A DNA stretch of 64,000 nt from an uncultured Paracoccaceae bacterium (GCA_947498415.1 CANMKB010000005.1:1-64000); one strand, 5' to 3'; shown: positions 39,801-49,818, counted from the first letter of the stretch. Notes: generated by a model not told the origin, from the sequence alone. Program-made: numbers and translations.

Positions 39801-40607
39801 ATGCCTTGTATGAAACGTTGGAATCCCTTTAAGAAAAAGCCCCCCATGGTTGCCATTGTGCGCCTGTCAGGTGTGATCGCCTCTGGTACGCGTGGCAGCC
39901 TGAGTGATCAGGCGATGGCCCCGGTCATTGAAAAAGCCTTTCGGCGCGGTAAGCCCAAAGCTGTCGCGCTTATCATCAACTCTCCGGGCGGCTCTCCGGT
40001 TCAAAGTGCTTTGATCGGCGCCCGCATTCGGCGCCAGTCTGAAGAAAAAGACATTCCTGTTTTTGCCTTTGTCGAGGATGTTGCGGCCTCTGGTGGATAC
40101 TGGCTTGCGGCCTCTGCGGATGAGATATTTGTGGATCGGTCGTCAGTTGTTGGATCCATCGGTGTGATTTCCGCAGGTTTTGGCGCCCATGATTTCCTTG
40201 AACGTCACGGCATTGAACGTCGGGTACATACCGCCGGTGAATCAAAATCCATGTTAGATCCGTTCCGTCCTCAGAAGGATGAGGATGTTACACGTCTCAA
40301 GTCGATCCTTGAGCAAATCCACGAGTCCTTTATCGACCATGTCAAAGAGCGCAGAGGTGACAAATTGGTCGCGTCTGACGATTTGTTTACAGGTGAGGTC
40401 TGGGTTGGCCAAAAGGCGATAGAGCAGGGCCTTGCAGACGGTTTGGGACATATCGTTCCGGTTTTAAAAGAGAAATTCGGAAAGAAAGTGCGTTTCAGGA
40501 ATTATGGAGCGCGCCGTTCAATCTTTCAGAAGTTTGGTACCCAGCTTGCGCATGATGCTATTTCCGGGATAGAGGAACGCGCAAGTTATGCGCGTTTCGG
40601 GCTTTGA
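39801..40607 (+). CDS. S49 family peptidase (SppA/SohB-like)
   Basis: VAIVRLSGVIASGTRG, LIINSPGGSPVQSALIGARIRR, FVEDVAASGGYWLAASADEIFVDRSSVVGSIGVI. Confidence 0.93.
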   Translation: MPCMKRWNPFKKKPPMVAIVRLSGVIASGTRGSLSDQAMAPVIEKAFRRGKPKAVALIINSPGGSPVQSALIGARIRRQSEEKDIPVFAFVEDVAASGGYWLAASADEIFVDRSSVVGSIGVISAGFGAHDFLERHGIERRVHTAGESKSMLDPFRPQKDEDVTRLKSILEQIHESFIDHVKERRGDKLVASDDLFTGEVWVGQKAIEQGLADGLGHIVPVLKEKFGKKVRFRNYGARRSIFQKFGTQLAHDAISGIEERASYARFGL

Positions 40608-40608
40608 T

Positions 40609-40776
40609 GTGATCAGCAAAATTGTCCTATTGTTTTTGGTCGGGATGGGAGTTCTGGCGATGTTTGGCAAGCTCACGCTGCCGGGCAAGAAACATCTGGA
40701 TGCGCACAAGTGTACGTCTTGTGGACGATTTAAGATAGGCAAGGGCCCATGCCCCTGCGAAAGCAAAAGGGGCTAA
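40609..40776 (+). CDS. Small membrane protein with C-terminal Cys cluster (zinc-ribbon-like)
   Basis: TM helix then CTSCGRFKIGKGPCPC; GTG start just after S49 stop (ORF track uses ATG at 40588). Confidence 0.65.
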   Translation: MISKIVLLFLVGMGVLAMFGKLTLPGKKHLDAHKCTSCGRFKIGKGPCPCESKRG

Positions 40777-40780
40777 CTGA

Positions 40781-41755
40781 ATGCTCGTATGGCTGACGGC
40801 CGGTTTAGGGCTGATCATCTTGCTGCTTGCAGGAGACGCATTGGTGCGAGGGGCAGTAAACCTGAGCCTTCGCGTTGGAATTCCAGCACTTATTGTCAGC
40901 CTCACGATTGTGGCATTCGGGACGTCAGCCCCTGAGCTGCTGATTGCGATCAGCGCGGTGGATGATCATGCGCCGGGCATCGCGCTTGGCAATGTCATCG
41001 GGTCAAACACAGCCAATGTTCTTTTGGTTCTGGGGATTCCGGCGATTATGTCGCGTCTGCACACCAGCGTGTGCGATACCCGCAAAAACTACCTGTTTAT
41101 GCTGGGCGCGACGGCTTTGTTTGTCGCATTGGCGTTCTGTGGCGTGTTTAACTGGATCAGTGGCCTAATTCTATTGGCCGCTCTGGCGTTTGTTCTAGGC
41201 GACGCATTCTTGATGGCGCGCAATCACCGTCGGGATTGTCGGGCCGCTAAAGACAATGAAACAGATCAGCTCGACGAGATCGAAGATCTTGAAGGCGCAG
41301 ACCCGGATATGCCGTGGTGGAAGATTGGTGTCTTCCTCGTGCTCGGCTTGATCGGCCTACCTTTGGGGGCTGACCTGCTTGTGGAGAGCGCCGTCGATAT
41401 CGCGCGCCAGTTCCATGTGCGGGAAACTGTGATCGGGCTGACACTGGTTGCCGTGGGCACCAGCTTGCCTGAGTTGGCCACGACGGTCATGGCCGCATTG
41501 CGCCGCCAAGCGGACGTCGCATTGGGCAATGTGATTGGCTCTAACATGTTCAACTTGCTTGCCATCATTGGCATTGCAAGTTTTGTTGGCCCCATCCCCG
41601 TTGATCCATCGCTTATGCGTTTTGACCTTTGGGTAATGGCCGGATCTAGCCTGCTGCTGCTGCCGTTTGTGATGTGGAAAGTAGACATTACACGCCGTTG
41701 GGGCGTGATGCTGGCTGCACTATACGGTTTGTACATTGCAGCGGTTCTCGTCTGA
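40781..41755 (+). CDS. Calcium/sodium antiporter (CaCA family)
   Basis: Two repeats: VAFGTSAPELLIAISA...ALGNVIGSNTANVLLVLG and VAVGTSLPELATTVMAALRRQADVALGNVIGSNMFNLLAIIG. Confidence 0.95.
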   Translation: MLVWLTAGLGLIILLLAGDALVRGAVNLSLRVGIPALIVSLTIVAFGTSAPELLIAISAVDDHAPGIALGNVIGSNTANVLLVLGIPAIMSRLHTSVCDTRKNYLFMLGATALFVALAFCGVFNWISGLILLAALAFVLGDAFLMARNHRRDCRAAKDNETDQLDEIEDLEGADPDMPWWKIGVFLVLGLIGLPLGADLLVESAVDIARQFHVRETVIGLTLVAVGTSLPELATTVMAALRRQADVALGNVIGSNMFNLLAIIGIASFVGPIPVDPSLMRFDLWVMAGSSLLLLPFVMWKVDITRRWGVMLAALYGLYIAAVLV

Positions 41756-42138
41756 AACACCCCGAAATGTAGGGCCTTTGGCCAATTTCACGCAGTTTAA
41801 CCACTTAATCTTTTGGTGTTTTGGTTAACCAAAGCCAGTCAACGCAGACCCTGAAGTAGGGGAGTTGTGCACCGCTGCCACAATCCTTACGAAAGTGTTA
41901 CAAAAACTTTAATGTTTTCAGGGTTTTGCTCGAAATGAAAAAACATTTCCTTTTAAATCAATAGCTTAAATTAGTGCTTAATTTTTAGGCAAACACTGAT
42001 CTAGTGTTAAAAATAAGGGATTTCTTCCAATCTGGGAAAGTTATCTTCAGAGTTATCCACAGAAACCGTGGACATGTTTTTCCTTGCCCTGTGAGGTCAG
42101 AGATTGCAGCACCTCCCAAAGAATCATATTTCAAGTGT

Positions 42139-44016
42139 ATGAGTGATGAACCCCAAGACACTGAGCAGAATGTCGTCGGACATGCGTGTATTCAGGCGTA
42201 CCTAAAAACGCTGGATGGATCACCGGGAGTGTACCGGATGCTCGATGCGCAAGCGCGGGTTCTCTATGTTGGGAAAGCTCGCAACCTGCGGGCGCGCGTT
42301 TCTAATTATGCACGGTCAACAGGACACACCGGGCGTATTGCTCGGATGATCAGCGAAACGTCATCGATGATGTTTCTGACGACCAAAACAGAGACCGAGG
42401 CGCTCTTGCTTGAGCAAAACCTGATCAAGCAGCTCAAGCCAAAGTACAACGTGCTGTTGCGGGATGACAAAAGCTTCCCGAGTATCTTAGTCAGTCAAGA
42501 ACATGACTTTGCGCAGATCAAAAAACACCGTGGCGCGAAAAAGGAAAAGGGGAGCTACTATGGCCCCTTCGCCAGTGCGGGTGCCGTCAATCGTACGCTG
42601 AACCAGCTTCAGAAGGTATTTCTGCTACGCGACTGTTCGGATGCCACTTTCGAAAGCCGCACGCGTCCGTGTCTTCAATATCAAATCAAACGGTGCACAG
42701 CGCCCTGTGTTGGGAAGATCAGCGCAAAAGATTATGCGATCGCTGTGTCTGATGCGGAACGCTATTTGCAGGGCCGATCCACTGACATCCAAGAACGCTT
42801 GGCAGTACAGATGCAAGAAGCCAGTGCAAACATGCAGTTTGAGCAGGCCGCGGTTTTGCGAGATCGCATTCGAGCGCTCACACAGGTGCAATCCTCCCAA
42901 GGGATTAACCCGCGTGGGGTTTCAGAGGCTGACGTGATCGCGCTTCATTTGGAAAAAGGCCAAGCTTGTGTGCAAGTCTTTTTCATTCGTGCCAATCAGA
43001 ACTGGGGTAATCGTGACTACTACCCGCGTGTTGGCAATGAGATTGACGAGGCTGAGGTGCTCGAGGCTTTCATCGGCCAGTTCTATGATGGGAAAGAGCC
43101 GCCACGGCAATTGATCCTATCCCATGCGATTGAGCACCCCGAGCTTATGGCAGATGCCTTGGCGGAAAAGGCAAAGCGCAAGGTTGAGCTGGTTGTGCCT
43201 CAGCGTGGTGAAAAGGCTGAACTGGTGTCGGGCGCTGTGCGGAACGCACGTGAATCTTTGGCGCGCAAAATGAGCGAGAGCGCCACGCAGGCAAAGCTAT
43301 TGAAGGGGGTGGCGGAAGCCTTTGGAATGGATCAACCGCCAGCGCGGATTGAGGTCTATGACAACTCTCACATTCAGGGGACAAACGCTGTTGGCGGTAT
43401 GATTGTCGCCGGTGCCGAAGGGTTTATGAAAAACGCCTACCGCAAATTCAACATCAAGGGCGATGACCTGACCCCGGGCGATGACTTTGGGATGATGAAA
43501 GAGGTTTTGAATCGGCGGTTCAAGCGTCTGTTGAAGGAAGATCCGGATCGCAAAAACGGGCAATGGCCCGATCTGCTGTTGATTGATGGCGGTGGGGGGC
43601 AAGTTTCGGCGGTGGCGGAGATCATGCGCGAATGGGGTGTCGAAGACATCCCAATGGTCGGAGTCGCCAAAGGGGTAGATCGCGATCACGGGAAAGAGGA
43701 ATTTCACCGCGTCGGGGAGAGGCCCTTTGCATTGCAACGTAATGATCCAGTGCTGTATTTCATCCAACGTTTGCGCGACGAAGCGCACCGGTTTGCCATT
43801 GGTACACACCGCGCAAAGCGGGCCAAAGCAGTCGGGGCGACACCTTTGGATGACGTTCCAGGCGTCGGTGCTACTCGAAAGCGGGCACTGCTTGCGCACT
43901 TTGGCAGCGCCAAAGCTGTGAGCCGGGCGAATCTGAGTGATTTGAAAGCGGTGGATGGGGTCTCGGACGCTTTGGCAGAGACGATTTATGACTTTTTTCA
44001 CGAAGGGAACTCCTAG
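42139..44016 (+). CDS. uvrC: Excinuclease ABC subunit C
   Basis: [63 protein letters not shown]-terminal HhH; start set at MSDEPQD. Confidence 0.97.
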   Translation: MSDEPQDTEQNVVGHACIQAYLKTLDGSPGVYRMLDAQARVLYVGKARNLRARVSNYARSTGHTGRIARMISETSSMMFLTTKTETEALLLEQNLIKQLKPKYNVLLRDDKSFPSILVSQEHDFAQIKKHRGAKKEKGSYYGPFASAGAVNRTLNQLQKVFLLRDCSDATFESRTRPCLQYQIKRCTAPCVGKISAKDYAIAVSDAERYLQGRSTDIQERLAVQMQEASANMQFEQAAVLRDRIRALTQVQSSQGINPRGVSEADVIALHLEKGQACVQVFFIRANQNWGNRDYYPRVGNEIDEAEVLEAFIGQFYDGKEPPRQLILSHAIEHPELMADALAEKAKRKVELVVPQRGEKAELVSGAVRNARESLARKMSESATQAKLLKGVAEAFGMDQPPARIEVYDNSHIQGTNAVGGMIVAGAEGFMKNAYRKFNIKGDDLTPGDDFGMMKEVLNRRFKRLLKEDPDRKNGQWPDLLLIDGGGGQVSAVAEIMREWGVEDIPMVGVAKGVDRDHGKEEFHRVGERPFALQRNDPVLYFIQRLRDEAHRFAIGTHRAKRAKAVGATPLDDVPGVGATRKRALLAHFGSAKAVSRANLSDLKAVDGVSDALAETIYDFFHEGNS

Positions 44017-44032
44017 TCATAAAGGTAGGAGA

Positions 44033-44048
44033 CTATCCGATCGGATAG
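44033..44048. repeat. 16-bp perfect palindrome followed by a third half-site
   Basis: CTATCCGATCGGATAG (44033-44048) then CTATCCG at 44053-44059. Confidence 0.9.
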
Positions 44049-44110
44049 GGGGCTATCCGTATTTGAACCAAGTTACCCGCCAGAGGTGAAGCGGCGGTAG
44101 AATCAATACG

Positions 44111-44374
44111 TTAGAACGGTTTCAACGAAGGCAAGTTGGCCTTGGTATCGACGACTGAGGCACATGTCATTCGCATCCCGACATGTGTTTCGCCCCAGGT
44201 CATCAAGATACCATGTTCAACAACCGGATTATTTCGGGGATCACAAACTTCGTAACTTACCCGGGCACCCCCAGTGTCCGGGTTTTTTATGAAACAGTGC
44301 CAATTCAGTGATATTCCTTCCGCCAGATTCGTAGATCTGGCATTCCTTGCCGAATGTGTACTTTCCCTGATCAT
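44111..44374 (-). CDS. Doubtful antisense ORF, possibly the C-terminal part of a frameshifted gene
   Basis: C-terminal GGARVSYEVCDPRNNPVVEHGILMTWGETHVGMRMTCASVVDTKANLPSLKPF looks protein-like; the N-terminal half reads better in another frame. Overlaps a plus-strand terminator. Confidence 0.25.
   Translation of the reverse strand: MIRESTHSARNARSTNLAEGISLNWHCFIKNPDTGGARVSYEVCDPRNNPVVEHGILMTWGETHVGMRMTCASVVDTKANLPSLKPF
44259..44288 (+). terminator. Intrinsic terminator 243 nt downstream of uvrC
   Basis: ACCCGGGCAC-cccca-GTGTCCGGGT (one G-U) followed by TTTTTT. Confidence 0.75.
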
Positions 44375-44396
44375 TCAGACCGGGTAGGACAGAGTT

Positions 44397-45056
44397 ATGA
44401 CATGGACACTTCCTAATATCTTGACCGCTCTTCGTCTATTGGCTGCCCCCCTGATCGCAGTCATGTTTCTCTACTTCAGCCGCCCATATGCTGACTTCAC
44501 TGCAATGGTGCTGTTTATTCTCGCCTCGGTGACCGACTACTTTGATGGGTACTTGGCGCGTCGTTGGGGGCAAATCACTAAGCTGGGTACGATGCTTGAT
44601 CCAATCGCAGATAAAGCGATGGTGGTGATCGCATTGATGGTGATCGTTGGATATTCTTCGATGTCGCCATGGTTGGTATTGCCTGCGACTTTGATTTTGT
44701 TCCGCGAGGTGTTTGTCTCTGGTCTGCGGGAGTTCCTTGGCGATACCGCAGGCACGCTGAAAGTCACTAAACTTGCAAAGTGGAAGACGGCGACCCAAAT
44801 GGTAGCCATTGCGGTTCTGTTTTCGCAGGGCATCTTTGAGCATTACTTGGGAATGTGGTCATGGGGAATGGACCAAGAGCTTGTCGGGCAAATCCTGAAC
44901 GGTGACCTGCCAGACGAATTGGGCCTGAAAGCCATGTATGATGGGATGATCTGGTCAGGCTACGCCGGATTGATATTGCTTTGGATCGCTGCGTTTTTGA
45001 CTTTTGTCACCGGCGTAGATTACTTCCGCAAGGCGGCACCTTATCTAAAGGACTGA
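44397..45056 (+). CDS. pgsA: CDP-diacylglycerol--glycerol-3-phosphate 3-phosphatidyltransferase
   Basis: NILTALRLLAAPLIAVMF, SVTDYFDGYLARRWGQITKLGTMLDPIADKAMV. Confidence 0.97.
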   Translation: MTWTLPNILTALRLLAAPLIAVMFLYFSRPYADFTAMVLFILASVTDYFDGYLARRWGQITKLGTMLDPIADKAMVVIALMVIVGYSSMSPWLVLPATLILFREVFVSGLREFLGDTAGTLKVTKLAKWKTATQMVAIAVLFSQGIFEHYLGMWSWGMDQELVGQILNGDLPDELGLKAMYDGMIWSGYAGLILLWIAAFLTFVTGVDYFRKAAPYLKD

Positions 45057-45059
45057 CAT

Positions 45060-45305
45060 ATGTATGTTGTCTATTTTGCCTGGGTGCGCGAGCGCATCGG
45101 TCTACCAAAGGAAAAGATCGAAACACAGGCCAAGACTGTTTCGGAACTGGTTGAAGAACTGAAAGCGCGAGAAGAGCGTTATGCCTTGGCTTTTTCAGAT
45201 CTGTCCGCCTTAAGAGTGGCTGTCGATCAAGAGCTGTCTGATTTTGATGCCTCACTGGACGGTGTATCAGAGGTGGCCTTTTTCCCTCCGATGACAGGGG
45301 GCTAA
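45060..45305 (+). CDS. moaD: Molybdopterin synthase small subunit
   Basis: YVVYFAWVRERIGLPKEKIE...VAFFPPMTGG with terminal GG. Confidence 0.96.
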   Translation: MYVVYFAWVRERIGLPKEKIETQAKTVSELVEELKAREERYALAFSDLSALRVAVDQELSDFDASLDGVSEVAFFPPMTGG

Positions 45306-45309
45306 CATC

Positions 45310-45759
45310 ATGACCCGGATTTCAGTTCAATCTGAACCTTTTGACGTCGGCGCAGAGGTCAATCGTTTTTCTGAAGGCAAAGACGATCAAGTGGGTGCGG
45401 TTGTGACGTTTACGGGCGTTGTGCGAAATAACGACGTCGGCACGCTGAAATCTATGTTGATCGAGCACTATCCGGGCATGACCGAAAAGGCGCTGCAAAA
45501 AATTGTAGAGACAGCCGTAGAACGTTGGTCATTGTCGGATGCATTGGTCATCCACCGACATGGTGATTTGCGCCCTGGTGAAGTGATCATGATGGTCGCG
45601 ACAACAGCAAGGCATCGCGTTGCAGCCTTTGAAGCCGCTGAATACTTGATGGATTACCTGAAATCGCGTGCCCCGTTCTGGAAGCAAGAGATCACATCTG
45701 ATGGTCGATCATGGGTCGACGCGAAAGACGAAGATGAAGACGCGCTAAAGCGCTGGTAG
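45310..45759 (+). CDS. moaE: Molybdopterin synthase catalytic subunit
   Basis: GAVVTFTGVVRNNDVGTLKSMLIEHYPGMTEKAL, VIHRHGDLRPGEVIMMVATTARHR, APFWKQE. Confidence 0.97.
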   Translation: MTRISVQSEPFDVGAEVNRFSEGKDDQVGAVVTFTGVVRNNDVGTLKSMLIEHYPGMTEKALQKIVETAVERWSLSDALVIHRHGDLRPGEVIMMVATTARHRVAAFEAAEYLMDYLKSRAPFWKQEITSDGRSWVDAKDEDEDALKRW

Positions 45760-45760
45760 C

Positions 45761-46090
45761 TTAGCTCGATTGCTGAACACGTGCGAGATAAGAGCGTAGC
45801 TCTTCAGCCTCATGGCGTGCGTCCCGAAGACCTTCCATCGCCGCAGACAATTCCGCTTCGGTTTGAGACAATTGATTGCTCAACTCTGCTTCACGTTGCT
45901 GCAAATAGGTGATGGCCTGATCACGCGTTTCTTCAGCTTCATGAAGCTCTTGGCTCATCCGCTCTAGCTGATCGACGTCCGACTGCGCGACACGGGTAAA
46001 GCGGTGCACAAGCCAATTGGCGAACCAGCCCATACAAAATGCAACGAACAGAACGATCGCGGTTGCGACGATAAATTCAACTCTGGTCAT
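45761..46090 (-). CDS. Small membrane-anchored coiled-coil protein
   Basis: N-terminal TM followed by long Glu/Gln-rich heptad-like region; 4-nt overlap with the ompA-like gene upstream. Confidence 0.75.
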   Translation of the reverse strand: MTRVEFIVATAIVLFVAFCMGWFANWLVHRFTRVAQSDVDQLERMSQELHEAEETRDQAITYLQQREAELSNQLSQTEAELSAAMEGLRDARHEAEELRSYLARVQQSS

Positions 46091-48036
46091 TGTTGTTTCT
46101 GCTCCTGCGGCGCTTCGGTGTCGTTTGACGCACCTTCATTCACCGGATCGTCCTTGTTATCAAGGGGTTCCTCAGAGGTTTCCACAGAATTTTTATCGTT
46201 TTCTGCATCGGTTTGTGCCGCAACAGCGGGTTGCGCCAGTACGAACTCAATACGACGGTTCGCTTCGCGGCCTTCTTCGGTGTCGTTGTCAGCGATCGGA
46301 GAGGCTTCTCCGTATCCCTTTGCCACCAAGCTGCTGGTGAGAACACGGCGTTCGCGCAGCGCGGCGAGAACCGCTTGTGCGCGGCTTTGGCTCAGCGCCT
46401 GGTTCATACTCTCACGGCCTTGGCTGTCGGTGTGTCCCTGAATTTCTAACGGCAGTTCTCCGCAGTCGTCCAAGATCAAGGCGATCGCATCCATGAGCGG
46501 GGCTGCGGCGGAATCCAATGTACCAGACCCTGGTTCAAAGCTGATTTTGGAAACGCTTTGCGCAGCTTTGAGACGCGCGACGCATTCTTCGGGTGTTGGG
46601 ATGTTGGCGAGCGGGTCTAAGCGTTCGTCGTAAACGACGTCTAGCTTGAATTGCTCGGTTTCGCCCAAACGCTGGCTGAGCAGTTGACTAACCTTGGCGC
46701 CAATGTCTTGGCGACCAGAACGGCCAGTGAGCTCAATCGTTCCTTCAGACACTGTGATGGCACCGTTGCTCATCAGTGCGAGGGAATCTAGGCCCGTCAT
46801 AACCCGAGTCATCCAGCCATCAGGCACCGTTTCCACAACGCGCGTGGCGTCGTAGATATTATCACTGCCAAACCGGGCTTGGGCATAGCTATCAATGGTG
46901 GTTTGGCTAACGGCACTGCCGAGTTTGCCGCGCATTTGCATCAGACCCTCAGGGCTGAGCGTCGCGATGAATTCTGGGGCTGCTGATTCACCGTCTTCTA
47001 GAACCATGGGTAATGTCGCATGTAGGGCGAAGACTTCAGGTAGCTCTTTTTCAGTTTGCGCAACGACACGATCAAACAAGGCTGGTTCGGTACCCTCAAG
47101 GGCAACGAGCGAAACATCGGCATCCGTCAATGTAATTGTACCACCACCCAGTTTCGTAAGCGCGTCAAGCGATGCAACAGAGGCGTCAACCCACCGTGGA
47201 GATGGAACGCCCAAGCCGATCGCACAGTCCGCTTTGCCTGTCAGGCCAGCGGCCTTTGCCGAATCGAGAATGCGTGCTTGAGACGCTTCGGTGTCAGCTG
47301 AACAGGAGTCGAACTTAAGTTCACCGTCTTCCAGCGTCGCGCGCAGCGTAAACGGGGTGATCACCGGGCGAGGGGATGAAATATCAAGCGTAAGCGCAAC
47401 ATCACGCGGTTTATCGTCACGAAACTGTAGCTCCAGATCACGGCGCTGTTCCGCGCTTTCCGCCATCGCAGTGATCGCGACTTCATTTGCGGTAATCGAA
47501 ATCTTTGATCGCGGGAGGTCTTCAAGCGCCGCCAGTGAAAACTGGACAGCTGCGGGCCATGTTTTTGGAACTGCGTAGTCCGCCGTTTCCATAAAGTTCG
47601 CGAGGCTTTGCTGGCTGGTGGTTAGCCGGCTGAGGCGTGCCAAGATACCGTCTTTATTGCCTTTTTCAGGAATGAGGCCGATGACAGAAATGCCTGCGTC
47701 ATTGCGCAAAATCTCGATAGAAAACTCTGGCGCGGCCAACGCCGCAATGGCTTCGACATTCATGTTGTCGATCACGCGTGCGGAATCCACAACGCCACCG
47801 GCGGCGGATCTGGCCAAAAACCGTTCTGCCTCGGTGGGGGCGGTTCCGGCGATAAAGACGTTTAGGCCTTCGGTATAGACTTCGGCCCAACCCAACCCTT
47901 CTTTTGCCAGCGCGGTTTCAACACCTGACTTCGAAGCATCTTCGATCACAGTTGCCGTCAAACTGGCCGCTGCAAGGCTTAGAATACCGGCGAGGCCAAA
48001 GGTCGTTGCGACAGTTAAGTTCAAGGGCAAACGCAT
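46087..48036 (-). CDS. OmpA family protein with BON-like repeats
   Basis: C-terminal LPLEIQGHTDSQGRESMNQALSQSRAQAVLAALRERRV...ADNDTEEGREANRRIEFVL. Confidence 0.92.
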   Translation of the reverse strand: MRLPLNLTVATTFGLAGILSLAAASLTATVIEDASKSGVETALAKEGLGWAEVYTEGLNVFIAGTAPTEAERFLARSAAGGVVDSARVIDNMNVEAIAALAAPEFSIEILRNDAGISVIGLIPEKGNKDGILARLSRLTTSQQSLANFMETADYAVPKTWPAAVQFSLAALEDLPRSKISITANEVAITAMAESAEQRRDLELQFRDDKPRDVALTLDISSPRPVITPFTLRATLEDGELKFDSCSADTEASQARILDSAKAAGLTGKADCAIGLGVPSPRWVDASVASLDALTKLGGGTITLTDADVSLVALEGTEPALFDRVVAQTEKELPEVFALHATLPMVLEDGESAAPEFIATLSPEGLMQMRGKLGSAVSQTTIDSYAQARFGSDNIYDATRVVETVPDGWMTRVMTGLDSLALMSNGAITVSEGTIELTGRSGRQDIGAKVSQLLSQRLGETEQFKLDVVYDERLDPLANIPTPEECVARLKAAQSVSKISFEPGSGTLDSAAAPLMDAIALILDDCGELPLEIQGHTDSQGRESMNQALSQSRAQAVLAALRERRVLTSSLVAKGYGEASPIADNDTEEGREANRRIEFVLAQPAVAAQTDAENDKNSVETSEEPLDNKDDPVNEGASNDTEAPQEQKQQ

Positions 48037-48099
48037 ATGGTTCGTCTTACTTTAAGGGTCATTGGGCAGACTGATACGCAAACCTTCGCTTATGTTCAA

Positions 48100-49065
48100 T
48101 CAAACGAACAAAGCACCGGCGAAAAACAGCAGAGCAATGAGGCCGGCATCGCGGTTTGATCTGAACAATTTCACGAGCTTATCTGGATCTTCGGTGTCGA
48201 GATTGCGCAATTGCCACTGAAGGTGCCAGCCCATGGCCCACGGCCCGCACAAAGCGATAACAAGCGAAAATGGCGACCGATCAATAGCCGCGCCGATCAC
48301 GGCGACGCCCATCAAGCTGACAGTCGCGATTAAGAACCATGTCAGCCATTTGTTGGTGTTTTCTGCAAACAGCCGTGCGGTTGATTTAACACCGATCAGT
48401 GCGTCATCTTCTTTGTCTTGGTGCGCATAGATCGTGTCGTAAAACAGTGTCCAGGTGATGCCAGACAAATACAGCAAAACGGCGGGCCATGCGAGCGTGT
48501 TACTATGGGCCGTCCACGCAAGTAACGCCCCCCAATTAAATGCAATGCCTAAAAACAGTTGCGGCCACCAAGTGAAACGCTTGGCAAAAGGGTAGATCAG
48601 TACGGGAACCAACGCCACGATGCCCAAGGCAATGGCGTTTGGATAAAAGGTCAGAAGAATGAAAAGACCAAGCAAGGCCTGAACCATCATCCAAACAATG
48701 GCGCCTTTGACGGTGACCTGACCCGATGGAATGGGCCGTGACCGAGTACGGGCAACCTCTGCGTCAATTTTGCGATCAGTGATGTCGTTCCAAGTACACC
48801 CAGCGCCGCGCATCAGAAACGAACCCATCGCGCAGCCCAGCAACGTCCAGCCGTCGTGCCAGCTTACGACATTGTCGTTGAGCATCGATAGCAAAAGTCC
48901 CATCACACATGGCAGGAACAGCAGCCATGTCCCAATTGGCCGATCAGCCCGCGACAGGCGCAGGTATGGGCGTGTCGGGCGCGGGGCGTAGGTGTCGACC
49001 CAATTGCCAGTGACTGCGTCAGAAACCTGACCTTCTGGCTCTGGTGTTGAGGGCGTGTCGGCCAT
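48100..49065 (-). CDS. ubiA: 4-hydroxybenzoate octaprenyltransferase
   Basis: YLRLSRADRPIGTWLLFLPC, RGAGCTWNDITDRKIDAEVARTRSRPI, YDTIYAHQDKEDDALIGVKSTA; start reassigned to 49065. Confidence 0.95.
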   Translation of the reverse strand: MADTPSTPEPEGQVSDAVTGNWVDTYAPRPTRPYLRLSRADRPIGTWLLFLPCVMGLLLSMLNDNVVSWHDGWTLLGCAMGSFLMRGAGCTWNDITDRKIDAEVARTRSRPIPSGQVTVKGAIVWMMVQALLGLFILLTFYPNAIALGIVALVPVLIYPFAKRFTWWPQLFLGIAFNWGALLAWTAHSNTLAWPAVLLYLSGITWTLFYDTIYAHQDKEDDALIGVKSTARLFAENTNKWLTWFLIATVSLMGVAVIGAAIDRSPFSLVIALCGPWAMGWHLQWQLRNLDTEDPDKLVKLFRSNRDAGLIALLFFAGALFV

Positions 49066-49077
49066 ATGTAAGATCTC

Positions 49078-49818
49078 ATGAAGAATGCGAAAGTCAGACT
49101 GTATGTAGAGCACCCACTGGGTGCAGGGCAATCGGTTCCTTTGGAACGTGATCAGGCGCACTACCTGTTTGGGGTCATGCGCTTGGCGGTTGGTGGTTTT
49201 GTAACCCTGTTTAACGGCAAAGATGGTGAATGGCGCGCAGAAGTTGCGCAGGCTGGCAAGCGCACCGGTGTGCTTGTTTGTGAGGAGCAAACAAAACCGC
49301 TGCAATTGCCACCTGATTTATGGCTGATCTTTGCGCCGATTAAAAAGGCACGGACCGATTTTATCGTTGAAAAAGCGGCTGAAATGGGGGCCGCGCAGAT
49401 CATGCCCGTGCAGACAGATTTCACAAACTCTGACCGCATTCGACAAGATCGGTTGCAAGCCCACGCAGTGGAAGCTGCGGAACAATGCGGAGGCACTTTT
49501 GTGCCAAAGGTGACAGACTTACAAAAGCTGGAACGGTTGTTAGCGGATTGGCCCGAAGACCGTCAGTTGATGTTCTGTGACGAGGGAGAAGTGGGCAAAA
49601 ACGCGCTTTTACAAAGCTTTAGCGAGTCTGAAAGCAAAGCAACCAAATGGGCTATATTAATTGGGCCCGAAGGCGGATTTTCTTCGAAAGAACGCGAAAA
49701 ACTCCAGGCGCATCCGCAAAGCCACGTGGTTTCGCTAGGCCCGCGTATCTTGCGCGCAGATACCGCAGCGGTCGCCGCAATGACGGTGTGGCAACAGACT
49801 TTCGGAGATTGGACATGA
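49078..49818 (+). CDS. rsmE: 16S rRNA (uracil(1498)-N(3))-methyltransferase
   Basis: MRLAVGGFVTLFNGKDGEW, KKARTDFIVEKAAEMGAAQIMPV, ILIGPEGGFSSKERE, LGPRILRADTAAVAAMT. Confidence 0.96.
   Translation: MKNAKVRLYVEHPLGAGQSVPLERDQAHYLFGVMRLAVGGFVTLFNGKDGEWRAEVAQAGKRTGVLVCEEQTKPLQLPPDLWLIFAPIKKARTDFIVEKAAEMGAAQIMPVQTDFTNSDRIRQDRLQAHAVEAAEQCGGTFVPKVTDLQKLERLLADWPEDRQLMFCDEGEVGKNALLQSFSESESKATKWAILIGPEGGFSSKEREKLQAHPQSHVVSLGPRILRADTAAVAAMTVWQQTFGDWT

Noticed and set aside
43297-44001. 234-aa minus-strand ORF inside uvrC
   Set aside because: Shadow ORF opposite the conserved C-terminal half of UvrC.
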